Notes: generated by a model from the sequence alone, not told the origin. Positions 27,001-39,026 are shown, numbered from the stretch's first letter. The stretch: 64,000 nucleotides of DNA from Glandiceps talaboti (GCF_964340395.1 NC_135566.1:22214635-22278634), one strand, 5' to 3'. Numbers and translations are program-made.

Positions 27001-29967
27001 TTAAAGGACTAATACTACTACTGTAACACTAGTCTGTTATGCTAACTGTAGCCTACCTGTAGACTCAAAGGACTAATACTACTACTGTAACACTAGTCTG
27101 TTATGCTAACTGTAGCCTACCTGTAGACTTAAAGGACTAATACTACTACACTAGTCTGTTATGCTAACTGTAGCCTACCTGTAGACTTAAAGGACTAATA
27201 CTACTACTGTAACACTAGTCTGTTATGCTAACTGTAGCCTACCTGTAGACTTAAAGGACTAATACTACTACACTAGTCTGTTATGCTAACTGTAGCCTAC
27301 CTGTAGACTCAAAGGACTAATACTACTACACTAGTATGTTATGCTAACTATAGCCTACCTGTAGACTCAAAGGACATTACTACTACTGTAACACTAGTCT
27401 GTTATGCTAACTGTAGCCTACCTGTAGACTTAAAGGACTAATACTACTACACTAGTCTGTTATGCTAACTGTAGCCTACCTGTAGACTTAAAGGACTAAT
27501 ACTACTACTGTAACACTAGTCTGTTATGCTAACTGTAGCCTACCTGTAGACTTAAAGGACTAATACTACTACACTAGTCTGTTATGCTAACTGTAGCCTA
27601 CCTGTAGACTCAAAGGACTAATGCTACTACACTAGTATGCTAACTGTAGCCTACCTGTAGACTTAAAGGACTAATGCTACTACACTAGTCTGCTATGCTA
27701 ACTGTAGCCTACCTGTAGACTCAAAGGACTAATGCTACTACACTAGTCTGTTATGCTAACTGTAGCCTACCTGTAGACTCAAAGGACTAATACTACTACA
27801 CTAGTCTGTTATGCTAACTGTAGCCTACCTGTAGACTTAAAGGACTAATACTACTACACTAGTCTGTTATGCTAACTATAGCCTACCTGTAGACTTAAAG
27901 GACTAATGCTACTACACTAGTCTGTTATGCTAACTGTAGCCTACCTGTAGACTTAAAGGACTAATACTACTACACTAGTCTGTTATGCTAACTGTAGCCT
28001 ACCTGTAGACTTAAAGGACTAATACTACTACACTAGTCTGTTATGCTAACTGTAGCCTACCTGTAGACTTAAAGGACTAATACTACTACACTAGTCTGTT
28101 ATGCTAACTGTAGCCTACCTGTAGACTTAAAGGACTAATACTACTACTGTAACACTAGTCTGTTATGCTAACTGTAGCCTACCTGTAGACTTAAAGGACT
28201 AATACTACTACTGTAACACTAGTCTGTTATGCTAACTGTAGCCTACCTGTAGACTTAAAGGACTAATACTACTACACTAGTATGTTATGCTAACTGTAGC
28301 CTACCTGTAGACTTAAAGGACTAATACTACTACACTAGTATGTTATGCTAACTGTAGCCTACCTGTAGACTTAAAGGACTAATACTACTACACTAGTCTG
28401 TTATGCTAACTGTAGCCTACCTGTAGACTTAAAGGACTAATACTACTACACTAGTATGTTATGCTAACTGTAGCCTACCTGTAGACTTAAAGGACTAATA
28501 CTACTACACTAGTCTGTTATGCTAACTGTAGCCTACCTGTAGACTCAAAGGACTAATACTACTACACTAGTCTGTTATGCTAACTGTAGCCTACCTGTAG
28601 ACTTAAAGGACTAATACTACTACTGTAACACTAGTCTGTTATGCTAACTGTAGCCTACCTGTAGACTTAAAGGACTAATACTACTACTGTAACACTAGTC
28701 TGTTATGCTAACTGTAGCCTACCTGTAGACTCAAAGGACTAATACTACTACTGTAACACTAGTCTGTTATGCTAACTGTAGCCTACCTGTAGACTTAAAG
28801 GACTAATACTACTACTGTAACACTAGTCTGTTATGCTAACTGTAGCCTACCTGTAGACTCAAAGGACTAATACTACTACTGTAACACTAGTCTGTTATGC
28901 TAACTGTAGCCTACCTGTAGACTTAAAGGACTAATACTACTACTGTAACACTAGTCTGTTATGCTAACTGTAGCCTACCTGTAGACTCAAAGGACTAATA
29001 CTACTACACTAGTCTGTTATGCTAACTGTAGCCTACCTGTAGACTTAAAGGACTAATACTACTACTGTAACACTAGTCTGCTATGCTAACTGTAGCCTAC
29101 CTGTAGACTTAAAGGACTAATACTACTACTGTAACACTAGTCTGTTATGCTAACTGTAGCCTACCTGTAGACTTAAAGGACTAATACTACTACACTAGTC
29201 TGTTATGCTAACTGTAGCCTACCTGTAGACTTAAAGGACTAATACTACTACTGTAACACTAGTCTGCTATGCTAACTGTAGCCTACCTGTAGACTCGAAG
29301 GACTAATACTACTACACTAGTCTGCTATGCTAACTGTAGCCTACCTGTAGACTCGAAGGACTAATACTACTACACTAGTCTGTTATGCTAACTGTAGCCT
29401 ACCTGTAGACTTAAAGGACTAATACTACTACTGTAACACTAGTCTGTTATGCTAACTGTAGCCTACCTGTAGACTTAAAGGACTAATACTACTACTGTAA
29501 CACTAGTCTGTTATGCTAACTGTAGCCTACCTGTAGACTTAAAGGACTAATACTACTACTGTAACACTAGTCTGTTATGCTAACTGTAGCCTACCTGTAG
29601 ACTTAAAGGACTAATACTACTACTGTAACACTAGTCTGCTATGCTAACTGTAGCCTACCTGTAGACTCGAAGGACTAATACTACTACACTAGTCTGTTAT
29701 GCTAACTGTAGCCTACCTGTAGACTTAAAGGACTAATACTACTACTGTAACACTAGTCTGTTATGCTAACTGTAGCCTACCTGTAGACTTAAAGGACTAA
29801 TACTACTACTGTAACACTAGTCTGTTATGCTAACTGTAGCCTACCTGTAGACTTAAAGGACTAATACTACTACACTAGTCTGCTATGCTAACTGTAGCCT
29901 ACCTGTAGACTCAAAGGACTAATACTACTACACTAGTATGCTAACTGTAGCCTACCTGTAGACTTAA
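21057..29967. repeat. Large 52/58/64-bp minisatellite (about 150 units)
   Basis: The unit runs ctgtagcctacctgtagact, taaaggactaatactactac, actagtctgttatgctaa (58 bp). A 6-bp insertion (tgtaac) gives 64 bp and a 6-bp deletion (actagtatgc) gives 52 bp. T/C in gactTaaag/gactCaaag and A/G in aatActa/aatGcta vary independently. Blocks with the same order of variants recur roughly every 650-840 bp (the short atgctactacactagtatgc form near 24677, 25327, 26164, 26837). On the FBXW8-like sense strand every unit has ACAGGTAGGCT, a donor-like string. Confidence 0.95.
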
Positions 29968-30345
29968 AGATGATTCAAAATGCTCACATTCACTATCGCT
30001 AATTTGCTAGACTACATGTTTGTGAAATGCATTCTGGTTTTAAAACTTTTCAAAAGCGTCTGCAAACACCTTAAAATGACCTTTTTTCAGTCACTTCCCT
30101 TCGGATTTACTTCGAGAGTTTTCGGGTATTTCCAGTCCCACCTAGACCACGGGATTTTATGACGTCATAAGGAGACATGGTTAGCACGTAGCATTAAGAT
30201 ACCGTCGTGACGTTTGACGGCATCCCCGGGCCAAGGACAGCATATTTTAGCCCAATCGTACTCGCGTCGCCTTTTGAACAGTGCATTTAACAACAAAGTA
30301 AACATATTTCATCTCGAATAAATATACTAGCTATTAGAATACCAA
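29968..30345 (+). repeat. Left terminal inverted repeat of the TTAA element
   Basis: Its first 215 bp match the complement of 33007-33221 almost base for base, including a tgacgtcataa CRE-like palindrome near 30159 and its partner near 33021. The frame at 29980-30162 and its mirror at 33027-33209 encode the same 60-residue string with five differences, a by-product of the inverted repeat and not a gene. Confidence 0.8.
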
Positions 30346-31164
30346 TGGGAAAATTCAAGAAGGCGTATCGGGACATGTGCCACAATATTTTTGTTGATCC
30401 CATAATACACTAATTGATTCGATTTGCTCCGAGCATAAGCTTATGGAAGTACGCTCCGAGTCATTGCATCATGTAAATGGAACTGTGACCGACCTAATTT
30501 TGTTGTCCATATAAAATAGCGCAAATATTGCGTTGCCGCACAACTTCATGTTCAGGGCAATGATAGGTATATAATTTTTTGAAGATTTAAAGTTGTAACC
30601 AAAACAAAATTTTCATACCTAATTTCCATCATCATAATCCAGCCATCCTATGTTGGAAGTGTACAAGACAAGTATAGCAACATCCTAATCAAACTTTAAA
30701 GGGATGTGTAAGGTTTTGTACTTCTTTATTTTTTTAAAATCAATTTGGAACCAAGTCATACCAATGTAACATGTTTAACTTTCTTGGTTGTCTTATTGTA
30801 ATATTGTAAAAGCCAGCTACATTCAGTTTATATGGGTAGGTGATGAAACAGCTGTCTTACAATATATTACATAATCCAGTCATAAACCAAACTGGCCATG
30901 CTACAGGCTTTACCACCAGAGGAAATAGTAAAGTAAACATTATAGTTAATTAACAATGTACTGTTCTCACTGTGTCAGCTATTAATGAGGACAAATCTAC
31001 ACATTCTCAACAAAGTTAAGCTCAATCTACTGGGTAATTTCAGAGTTGAAGATTTTTGAGGAAAAGCAATGACAAAGAATAACACTTCTAGAAACATCTC
31101 ACCAAGTTTCAAACTCATTCACTTAGTATTTTTTGAGATATAAGTTTTGACCAAAATTCACATT

Positions 31165-31684
31165 TTTACACCTTAATTCCATATCACTCATGGAATCATG
31201 GTATGCTTAACATATCTTCGTCCATACATCCCTAAATGCATTTCCATTAAATTTCAGCCCAATCTGCTCAGTGGTTTTGGAATTATAGATTTTTAACCAA
31301 AAAGACACATTTTCAGCCCTAATTTGCATATCACTGATGGAATCATCCCGTCATGAACAAATCTTACTTTACACCCCCTTAAGAATGTTCCCACCAAATT
31401 TCGCACCAATCTGCCCAGTAGTTTCTGAGTTTAAGTTTTTTGACCAAAAATCACATTTTTTGACCCAAAACCCACATCCCTGATGCAATCACTTTCATTT
31501 GAACAATTTCCCAACTAGACACCATAAGTAACATGACCACCAAATATCAAAGCAATCGGTCCAGCAGTTTTTGACTTTACGTTGTTTACACACATACACA
31601 CACACACACAGACAGACAGACAGACAGACAGACACTTTGCCATGCCTATAGCACTACTGAACCTTTCAGTTCAGTTGTGCTAAT
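31165..31684 (+). repeat. Dispersed family A, copy 1 (hairpin + CTAA end)
   Basis: Nested inside the TTAA element. Built from degenerate modules of about 110-150 bp (…ctaatttgcatatcactgat…, …caccaatctgcccagtagtt…), then a CA/GACA tract at about 31590-31635. It ends in a hairpin: agcactactgaac (31650-31662) pairs with gttcagttgtgct (31669-31681), ending CTAA. The same end occurs at 36.8 and 39.9 kb. A Helitron-like 3' end is one reading. Confidence 0.5.
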
Positions 31685-31709
31685 AAAATGAGACTGACCT
31701 GTAAATTTT

Positions 31710-32123
31710 TCACAGTTTTCGTTGTGGTCTTGTATTGTCACATGTTTGGCTTGTGAACACAAGTTTACATCTATTATTGTCTAGGGCGTAATACTCTAGT
31801 CCGAGTCTGAAACCCATATAAAACCTAAGAAACTCGCATTCGGATCGGACAGAACAGAAGTAGGTCTCATCGACTTGTTGGGGACTCGAATTATTGCTTG
31901 TTTTTATCACGGTATACAGGTGATTATTATATATCGGTAGAGGGGTAGTGTTCTCAAGTTTTGTGCAGTCACCGCGGCCGCGGCAGAAGGTTATACTAGG
32001 ATAGTTCCGCCGATCAAAGCTGAAGCAGTGTATGTACAATGTACGTATGGAATCGGGAGAGCAAAGCACACATTCGTGTCGAGTTAAATTTATCCACGTG
32101 TTGATGTAATCCATATTTATCAA
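31710..32123 (-). CDS. Unidentified open frame inside the TTAA element
   Basis: 137 codons, Cys-rich (including a CRGRGDCTKLENTT stretch), overlapped in another frame by a second small open frame (32014-32274). It shows no motif of a piggyBac transposase (no recognisable DDD arrangement). It could be a decayed cargo or exon fragment carried by the element, or chance. I do not recognise it. Confidence 0.2.
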   Translation of the reverse strand: MINMDYINTWINLTRHECVLCSPDSIRTLYIHCFSFDRRNYPSITFCRGRGDCTKLENTTPLPIYNNHLYTVIKTSNNSSPQQVDETYFCSVRSECEFLRFYMGFRLGLEYYALDNNRCKLVFTSQTCDNTRPQRKL

Positions 32124-32519
32124 TCAGATATATTGTAAAATTCTTCAAGTCGTACAGAAATAACGTCTCTAACTTCAAAACAAACCCTGAGAAACTGGAC
32201 CGGACGTGGCTAGCCAAGTATCTAGTTGCAGGCTTTCTTTCATAACCATGATTGCCGACGTCAATATTGTCCAATCATATTTAATATCATGAACACATCG
32301 CGATATTTGATTTGTTGGTTTCCTAAACTGTATACTTCGAATACCATGATTCGTTACAGAATTCTTCTAATGAATATTACATAGGCTTGTTGCATTAAAT
32401 TAAGTGATATCGCAACAAGGGAAACCATACAAGTTTTCTTCCAGACGAGTTGCTAAAGTCATGTAAATGACAACACTAAACTCACGAAATTTCCTCAATT
32501 CTTTACAATTTTATTGCTG

Positions 32520-33221
32520 ATAATATGGCAATCTAACAGCTAGTATATTTATTCAAAATAAATATGTTTACTTTGTTGCTAAATGCGCCATTCAAAAGGC
32601 AACATCAGTGAGTATAGTCGAGTATAGTGGGCTATAATATGCTGTCGACGCCATGCCTGTCAAAGATATTGTAATGCTTCTCCTCGGCAAATAATAAAAA
32701 AAAATCAGATAAATAAATTGAAACACGCGAGCGACATTACAAGTGTTTATGTATATCTACACTGTAGTCTAGCCGTTTTGATTTATTTTGCCATAATATG
32801 GGGAGATAATATTTTAGCATTTATACCCACAGACACTGCCAATTAGTCAGAAAGTGTGAGTAAATATCGGTAAATGTTGGTTAATAAGACATGTAGAATG
32901 TAGTTTTTGTTTACTGATGTCTGTTACAACCACTAGCAATGTATTTTTTCACAATGCTGTTGAGTTTTGTTCACCTAGTGACTACGCTCGTCATAGTCTT
33001 AGTGCTAACGTGTACCCCTTATGACGTCATAAAATCCTGTGGTCTAGGTGGGACCGGAAATACCCGAAATCTCTCGAAGTAAATCCGAAGGGAAGTGACT
33101 GAAAAAAGGTCATTTTAAGGTGTTTGCAGACGCTTTTGAAAAGTTTTAAAACCAGAATGCATTTCACAAACATGTCGTCTAGCAAATTAGCGATAGTGAA
33201 TCTGAGCATTTTGAATCACCT
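32520..33221 (-). repeat. Right terminal inverted repeat of the TTAA element
   Basis: Inverted partner of 29968-30345. The outer 215 bp pair closely. A block at about 32670-33000 has no counterpart on the left, and pairing then resumes around 32536-32660 with the tract containing caaagtaaacatattt on the complement. Confidence 0.75.
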
Positions 33222-33425
33222 TTAAAGGACTAATGCTACTACACTAGTCTGTTATGCTAACTGTAGCCTACCTGTAGACTCAAAGGACTTAAATACTACT
33301 ACACTAGTCTGTTATGCTAAGTGTAGCCTACCTGTAGACTTAAAGGACTAATGCTACTACACTAGTATGCTAACTGTAGCCTACCTGTGGACTCGAAGGA
33401 CTAATGCTACTACACTAGTCTGTTA
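33222..33425. repeat. Continuation of the 58-bp array beyond the transposon
   Basis: Three to four units of the same minisatellite, more diverged than the main block, ending at gtctgttagcatacattag. They prove that the TTAA element inserted into the array. Confidence 0.92.
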
Positions 33426-34649
33426 GCATACATTAGCGTAAATTTGAATACAATCTGACATACATAAGTTAACATGTCACATTTCCATATACTTGTCATA
33501 TCTATTAAAACTCACTCAAATGATTGCAACAACAACAACAACGACGACTCCTGCAAGCACTCCAGTTTTTACTGCATTCTCCCAAAAGTTGATAATTTCT
33601 GTCAACTATGTGGTATTTACATACAGACATCAAGTCAATTTAGTACAAAGATGGACGAGCAGAGAGGAAATTCATCTACTCTGTATGAGATAAAACATTT
33701 TATAAAAATGCTTTACGAGCAAATAAAAACAGCCAAAAGTTACAAGAACTGGGGTTTATTACATATGTACCACTGTGAACATTGATGTACAGTCAGAAAT
33801 AAAACCGGTATTTTCACTGTTGGCTATACGCAAATGAGATAAATTGAGATAAACCAGATCCTAAAGCAAAACCAATTTCTGATGAAAATAAACAAATACA
33901 TGCATTTGTTTTTAAGCACATACGCATCATTCAGGTTGTTACACACTTTTTGAAAAAATTTTGTTGGTTCATATCGTAGTTCACTATTTGTCTTGACCAT
34001 CGCAAGTTCTGAAGTATCAGGTAACTATGCAAACTGGTTGCTTACCTATCACAAAACTATGCAAATTAGTTAGATATTTTCACTGCAAACAAGTAAACAA
34101 CACTTCAACTACATTCTGTATGTAAACATTATCGATCTTGATGTTTAATAATGTATCAAAGGTATCTAGTATTTTAAACGTTTCCACTGGATAATTAATA
34201 CACTTATTCTATGAAACATTTTTAAAGGAAGTTCATTACTGTAGGTCAATTTATACTGATATCTGACCAGGAAAAGCAAGATTTGCCAACTGTCGTCATG
34301 CATCTGCAGCTTACACAGATTTGTGTTAGCTGCCTCCGAACCGGATGCAAACACCACCTCTATTGATAGTGATTAGAAAATAAAGGATACAATAATGAAA
34401 CTATTAGTTGCACTAGACAAGTAAGTGTAACTTCCAGTTGGTTTTCAAGGATTTGGCGAGTTAATTAAAAAAATGTCCGTTATTCTCTTGCAAACATCAA
34501 CTAACATACTTTTTACAATGTAAATGGCAAATTTGCATAACAATAAGACAGTGTCAAAAGGTTACCAGCTGATGTTGGTGACCCAAATCATTATGCAGTA
34601 ATGTTCATCCCTTTCTGAATTATTATGTTTGGTGTACATATGTAATAAT
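33426..34649. other. Unique stretch between the big array and the foldback element
   Basis: A 103-codon plus-strand frame (33474-33785) is Asn- and Cys-containing, overlapped by another frame through a CAA/CGA tract. I see no domain and do not call it a gene. Confidence 0.35.
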
Positions 34650-35069
34650 AATAACAGAACCCCACGGCCTCACAATGGATGGTATAATAACAGAACCCCA
34701 CAGCCTTACAATGGATGGTATAATAACAGAACCCCACGGCCTTACAATGGATGGTATAATAACAGAACCCCACAGCCTCACAATGGATGGTATAATAACA
34801 GAACCCCATGGCCTCACAATGGATGGTATAATAACAGAACCCCACGGCCTCACAATGGATGGTATAATAACAGAACCCCACGGCCTTACAATGGATGGTA
34901 GGGAATCCAGAAGTCATTTTCATGAGTGATTTGGTTTATTCTGCCACGGTATTTTCATGACAAATGATAGTGAGTGAAAATACGGTGGCAGAATAAACCG
35001 AATCACTTGTGAAAACAACTTCTGTATGTCCTACCATCCATTGCGAGGCCATGGGGTTCTGTCATATTA
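34650..35069. mobile_element. Foldback (snapback) element with one arm expanded into a 36-bp array
   Basis: An arm at about 34872-34963 is complementary to about 34974-35069 at roughly 80-85% identity, around a loop of about 10 bases (aaatgatagtg). The outer 36 bp of the left arm (ataacagaaccccacggcct…) is repeated seven times leftward from 34650; the right arm has a single copy. Non-coding, though a 36-bp unit keeps several frames open. Confidence 0.6.
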
Positions 35070-35436
35070 AATTGTCAACATGTCCTCAATGCTGTTTGAA
35101 TAACAAAATAGACTGAGATAAACAACACTTGAATGAAAACTTGGCCCAAAGTTGTTCAGTCTTGCCCTACTTTTCACATCAAAAGTATTTGTACTTTTGA
35201 GATATATTCAAAAATTCAGGACACTGCTTTTAAGTTTGTCACCACTTATAAAGCCTTGGTCATTCTGTAGAGGAATGCATACTAAATATACATACACAAC
35301 TATAAATACATCTGATATTAAAGTACTCTTTGTATTCAAAGTGAGATTCCTAAATTTTTAGAAAGTTTGTATCTGTTCCAGATAATTTTATCTTTGACTT
35401 AAATAGGCACTAACCTACCATCAGACTTATTATTTC

Positions 35437-36030
35437 TCCAATGTTAACACTACTCACCCTGCTAATGTGATCATCACATGACTGCACACTGCTAAGAATA
35501 CCTCCATTCACACACTCCAATGTTAACACTTTAATCACCCTGCTATGATGTAACCATCACATGACTAGACACTGGTATAAGAATACCTCCCTCCACATAC
35601 CCCAATGTTAACACTACTCACCCTGCTATGATGTAACCATGACATGATCGACTGCACACTGCTATAAGAATACCTCCCTCCACACACTCCAATGTGAACA
35701 CTACTCACCCTGCTATGATGTAACCATCACATGACTGCACACTGCTATAAGAATACCTCCCTCCACACATTCCAATGTTAACACTACTCACCCTGCTATG
35801 ATGTAACCATCACATGACTGCACACTGCTATAAGAATACCTCCCTCCACACACTCCAATGTGAACACTACTCACCCTGCTATGATGTAACCATCACATGA
35901 CTGCACACTGCTATAAGAATACCTCCCTCCACACATTCCAATGTTAACACTACTCACCCTGCTATGATGTAACCATCACATGACTGCACACTGGTAAGAA
36001 TACCTCCCTCCACATACTCCAATGTTAAAA
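35437..36030. repeat. 83-bp minisatellite containing exon-like units
   Basis: About seven copies of ccaatgttaacactactcac + cctgctatgatgtaaccatc + acatgactgcacactgctataagaatacctccctccacacact, written in parts. The leftmost unit differs (gctaatgtgatcatcacatg) and is the only one open for the candidate exon 4. Confidence 0.92.
35458..35501 (-). CDS. FBXW8: Candidate FBXW8-like small exon 4, ancestor of a minisatellite unit
   Basis: A gap of about 15-20 residues separates the end of exon 3 (phase 0) from the WD40 exon, which starts at the third base of a codon. Here the minus strand reads VFLAVCSHVMITLAG and ends in GG before a strong GTGAGT donor, exactly supplying the first two bases of the glycine codon completed by the next exon (G-YSSGSVKLWD). 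The family has a V.SH..V.IAG motif at this place. A 44-bp exon keeps phase, but the acceptor (…aatggag) has a poor pyrimidine tract; an alternative acceptor (…attcttag) would make the exon 34 bp and need another small exon. Six more degenerate copies lie to the right as an 83-bp tandem array and carry a frameshift and stop. Supported by phase and motif only. Confidence 0.45.
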
Positions 36031-36599
36031 CTCCTCCAATACGACCCTACGTTTATAGAAAAAATGGAAAATACTCAATTAACTTAAGATCATAATATGC
36101 ATAATAAGACATACATCAATAAATGCTTGACAACTTATTCTTGGCTAGATAGAAGTATTTCAACGGCAATTTTTTTATAACGCTAAGATAAATTCTGACA
36201 AAATTCAAAGTTAGAATTATTCCTTTCTGCCATTCCTTATAAGTGAGATGAAACTTGTCCAGGCTCTATGACATCATAAGCCCCAAACTTTACAACAATA
36301 GGCAGTGTAACTGCTCAGGTCAGCTGCTGATCACCTGTTTTGACTAATTTTCTTCTAACATAAAGTTCAAGTGAATTTTTATGATAACCATAGCTGCCAT
36401 TTGACCATCATCACCCTGGTCATGAAACAATTTAAACTGTATTATGTGGACTACTATATCTGACATCTGAGCCAGGTCTGGTTGAAATCAGCCCATGCAT
36501 CTCAGAGGTGTAGATATGCAATTCAAACATTTTTTGGCTATTTGAAGATAGAGGTCAAGTACAAAGATCAAGGTCTCATTAGAAAGCTCATGATGGATA

Positions 36600-36742
36600 A
36601 TATGGGTGTAGACACTCAAATGAGGCCACTGAACAATTTCCCAACAACACACCAAAAGTAATGTCCCCATCAAATACCAAGGCAATTGGTCTAGCGGTTT
36701 TTTATTTTGTCGTCGTCCCCCCCCACACACACACACAAACAC

Positions 36743-36783
<41 letters not shown>

Positions 36784-36841
36784 GAGACACTGCACCATGC
36801 CCATAGCACTACTGAATCTTATCAGTTCAGTTGTGCTAAAA
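36600..36841 (+). repeat. Dispersed family A, copy 2
   Basis: Shares aacaatttcccaac…accaaggcaattggtct with copy 1, then a CA tract and a (GACA)n run at about 36737-36785. The same terminal hairpin follows (36805-36817 with 36825-36837), then CTAA. It is shorter than copies 1 and 3. Confidence 0.5.
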
Positions 36842-36959
36842 ATTACATGAACACCAAAAATAGTGTATACTTATATTACATGATTTCAAAGAAATTGGCA
36901 ATATGTAAATACTACAATGTGTCTGTGATAGGCAGGAATTGGCAATATGTAAATACTAC

Positions 36960-37340
36960 AATGTGATAGGCAGGAATTGGCTTGATTTTGAGAAGTGACC
37001 CTGAAGGTCAAGATCAAGGTCAAAGATAGCTTGCATCTGATAATATGGGGTAGACACCTGAATTTTACAGTTTTTGAGTTATGCAGTAAATATAATATTG
37101 AATCAGATTTTTAACTACAAATATGGATGCCATGAGGTCAAATTGTATATATCGAAAAAACAAATTCACGTGCATATGTCCCATTACGATATGTCCCCTT
37201 TGTGTCACGTTTCAAAGAAATTGGATATTGCATGTCTAAGAAATGATTTAAGATGTATTAGGGACGGATACACAGACAGACAGATAGATGCACATATATG
37301 GATGGAGCCCATCATAATAGCCCCTGCCTTCAGAGGCTAA
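36960..37340 (+). repeat. Dispersed family B, copy 1 (hairpin ending GGCTAA)
   Basis: Begins with aaggtcaagatcaaggtcaa, contains actacaaatatggatgccat and aaagaaattggatattgcat, then cacagacagacagatagatg. It ends in a hairpin (37318-37339; tagcccctg with cagaggcta), then A. Related copies are at 46.7-47.3, 51.0-52.0 and 55.4-55.8 kb, all on the plus strand. Confidence 0.5.
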
Positions 37341-37599
37341 AAATACAAGGTTGCTATCTTTACACATTGAGTGCTCACACAGTACACAGTGACAAAAGTT
37401 ACAAATACTAGGTGGATATCTTGAGTGCTCACACACTACCAAGTGACAAAAGTTACAAATACTAGGTGAACTGTTAAACTTAAAGTAAAGGTCAAAGCAA
37501 TATTTTTTCAGAAATATTTTATTGAGTATGACCCTGTGAGAGAGGTCAAGATCAAGAGATAACTTCCATTGTAATCCAATATCATTAAAGTGGCTATAC

Positions 37600-38720
37600 G
37601 GATGAGGATTGGGTATTTATTATGGATTTTTACCTTCCGTAAGGAAGGTTATATAGGGGTGAAAAGTGTGTGTGTGTGTCTGTCTGTCTGTCTGTCTGTA
37701 TCACCATTTTCTAAAAAAAATGACAGCCTCAAGTCAAATGAAAGTTGGTACACGTGTTCCATAGAGTAGTGGCAAGAACTGATTGGGTTTTGGAAAACAT
37801 CGAATGAATATTAATGAGTAATTTACATAATTAATGGTTTTCAGTAATTAGTCTATATCTCAAGAATGCATGCTTAAAATTCAATATAATTCGATACATA
37901 CATTTGCGATACCAAAGCGCACTTGTCCTGAAAATATTATTGATATAGCTTTTAGTTTTAATAAGTTATTGGCATATTTTGGTAGACCACTAAACAGGAA
38001 AACATAGTTTCTGGTCAGGGAATGTTGTCTAAAGTGGTGCGACGATGCGAATTCTTTTTTTTTTTCTTCTTTTTTTTTTTTACATTCTCAACAAATGTTA
38101 ATAAATCTATTTATCATTGCAGTTATTGTTCTTTTTATTTAGTACTTTACAGCAAGTGTATATGTGGGGCAGATGGCTTATTCATGATTAGTTCTGCGGT
38201 TGTCTACACTGGTGGCAATCAATGTAGGGAGAGTTACTTTTGTGTTTTTCCTTTCATCTGCAGACTGAATTGGGTGGACAAACATGAAAAAAAAATTAAT
38301 CCGGGAAGGGGTATTTAAGTGATGGGTGCTGACCAGAAATAATTCTCTTCTTTTTTTTTACTTTTAAAACTCTTTCTACGATGAGTGCTATGCTACAACA
38401 TTCTATAAAGCTTCACATTATATGTTGTTGTTGGCCAGGAGATCACTAACAGCAATGGGCAAATAGCAATCAATGAGAAAAAATAACTTATTGCATATGT
38501 TCTGTTGTATTCCAACAGTTGTCAGTAGGAACGACAATCTCAAAACTTTGCCCTTATGAAACGCATTCAGTTTAAATCTGGTTAATTTATAAAACAATTT
38601 TATCGTGGTGTCCTACTTGAGAAATTAATATGAAACAACATTGAAGATGACTGTGTTTGTAACTCAATATATTGCAAAATCAAAAAAAAAATATGTAACA
38701 CGTGACCAATACCGGTAGGT
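37600..38720. other. Intronic stretch with an ACCTTCC/GGAAGGT hairpin repeat and poly-T tracts
   Basis: At about 37632-37652, accttccgtaaggaaggtta is a small hairpin followed by gtgtgtctgtctgtctg, a motif I have seen at one end of repeats in marine animals. Further right are poly-T tracts (about 38056-38080, 38350) and no clear exon. Confidence 0.4.
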
Positions 38721-38879
38721 CAGAATAGCTCGGCTGTTTTGGGGGGTTTTGTTCTTTTTTTTTGTTCTTTTTTTTTTTGCAACGTGTAGAAGTGATTCTG
38801 CTGTTCAGCTCTTCCACTAGGCAGTTTTGACTGTTGCTAGGGCATAGTCATGATTTCTAGGGCCGATTTAATAAGTATG

Positions 38880-38989
38880 ACACACTCACAATTTGCAGAC
38901 TAACACTTTCAGAATCATAACCAAATTTCATCCCCAGTAGTTTGAGAGGTAACGCTCAATACCAAAATCACTTGCATCATCTACAAGGC

Positions 38990-39024
<35 letters not shown>
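38880..39024 (+). repeat. Short family A-like fragment with (GACA)n
   Basis: Contains accaaatttcatccccagta and a (GACA)n run (about 38990-39022), as in family A, without the terminal hairpin. Confidence 0.35.

Positions 39025-39026
<2 letters not shown>

Larger units (their letters stand above)
29968..33221. mobile_element. TTAA-flanked transposon with long terminal inverted repeats (piggyBac-like, non-autonomous)
   Basis: A 3,254-bp element inside the large minisatellite. Both ends abut TTAA (29964-29967 and 33222-33225). Removing the element and one TTAA restores the repeat unit exactly (gtagac-TTAA-aggactaatgc). The termini are inverted: AGATGATTCAAAATGCTCA at left and AGGTGATTCAAAATGCTCA as the complement of the right end. 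Similarity continues for about 215 bp at over 90% identity and then, after a roughly 350-bp indel, to about 30345 on the left and 32520 on the right. TTAA targeting is typical of the piggyBac superfamily, although the first bases are AGR rather than the usual CCY. No intact transposase is visible. The interior holds a nested dispersed repeat and short minus-strand frames (31710-32123, 32014-32274) that I cannot identify. Confidence 0.75.

Noticed and set aside
29980-30162. 60-codon frame mirrored at 33027-33209 as a duplicated small gene
   Set aside because: The two are the terminal inverted repeats of the TTAA element.
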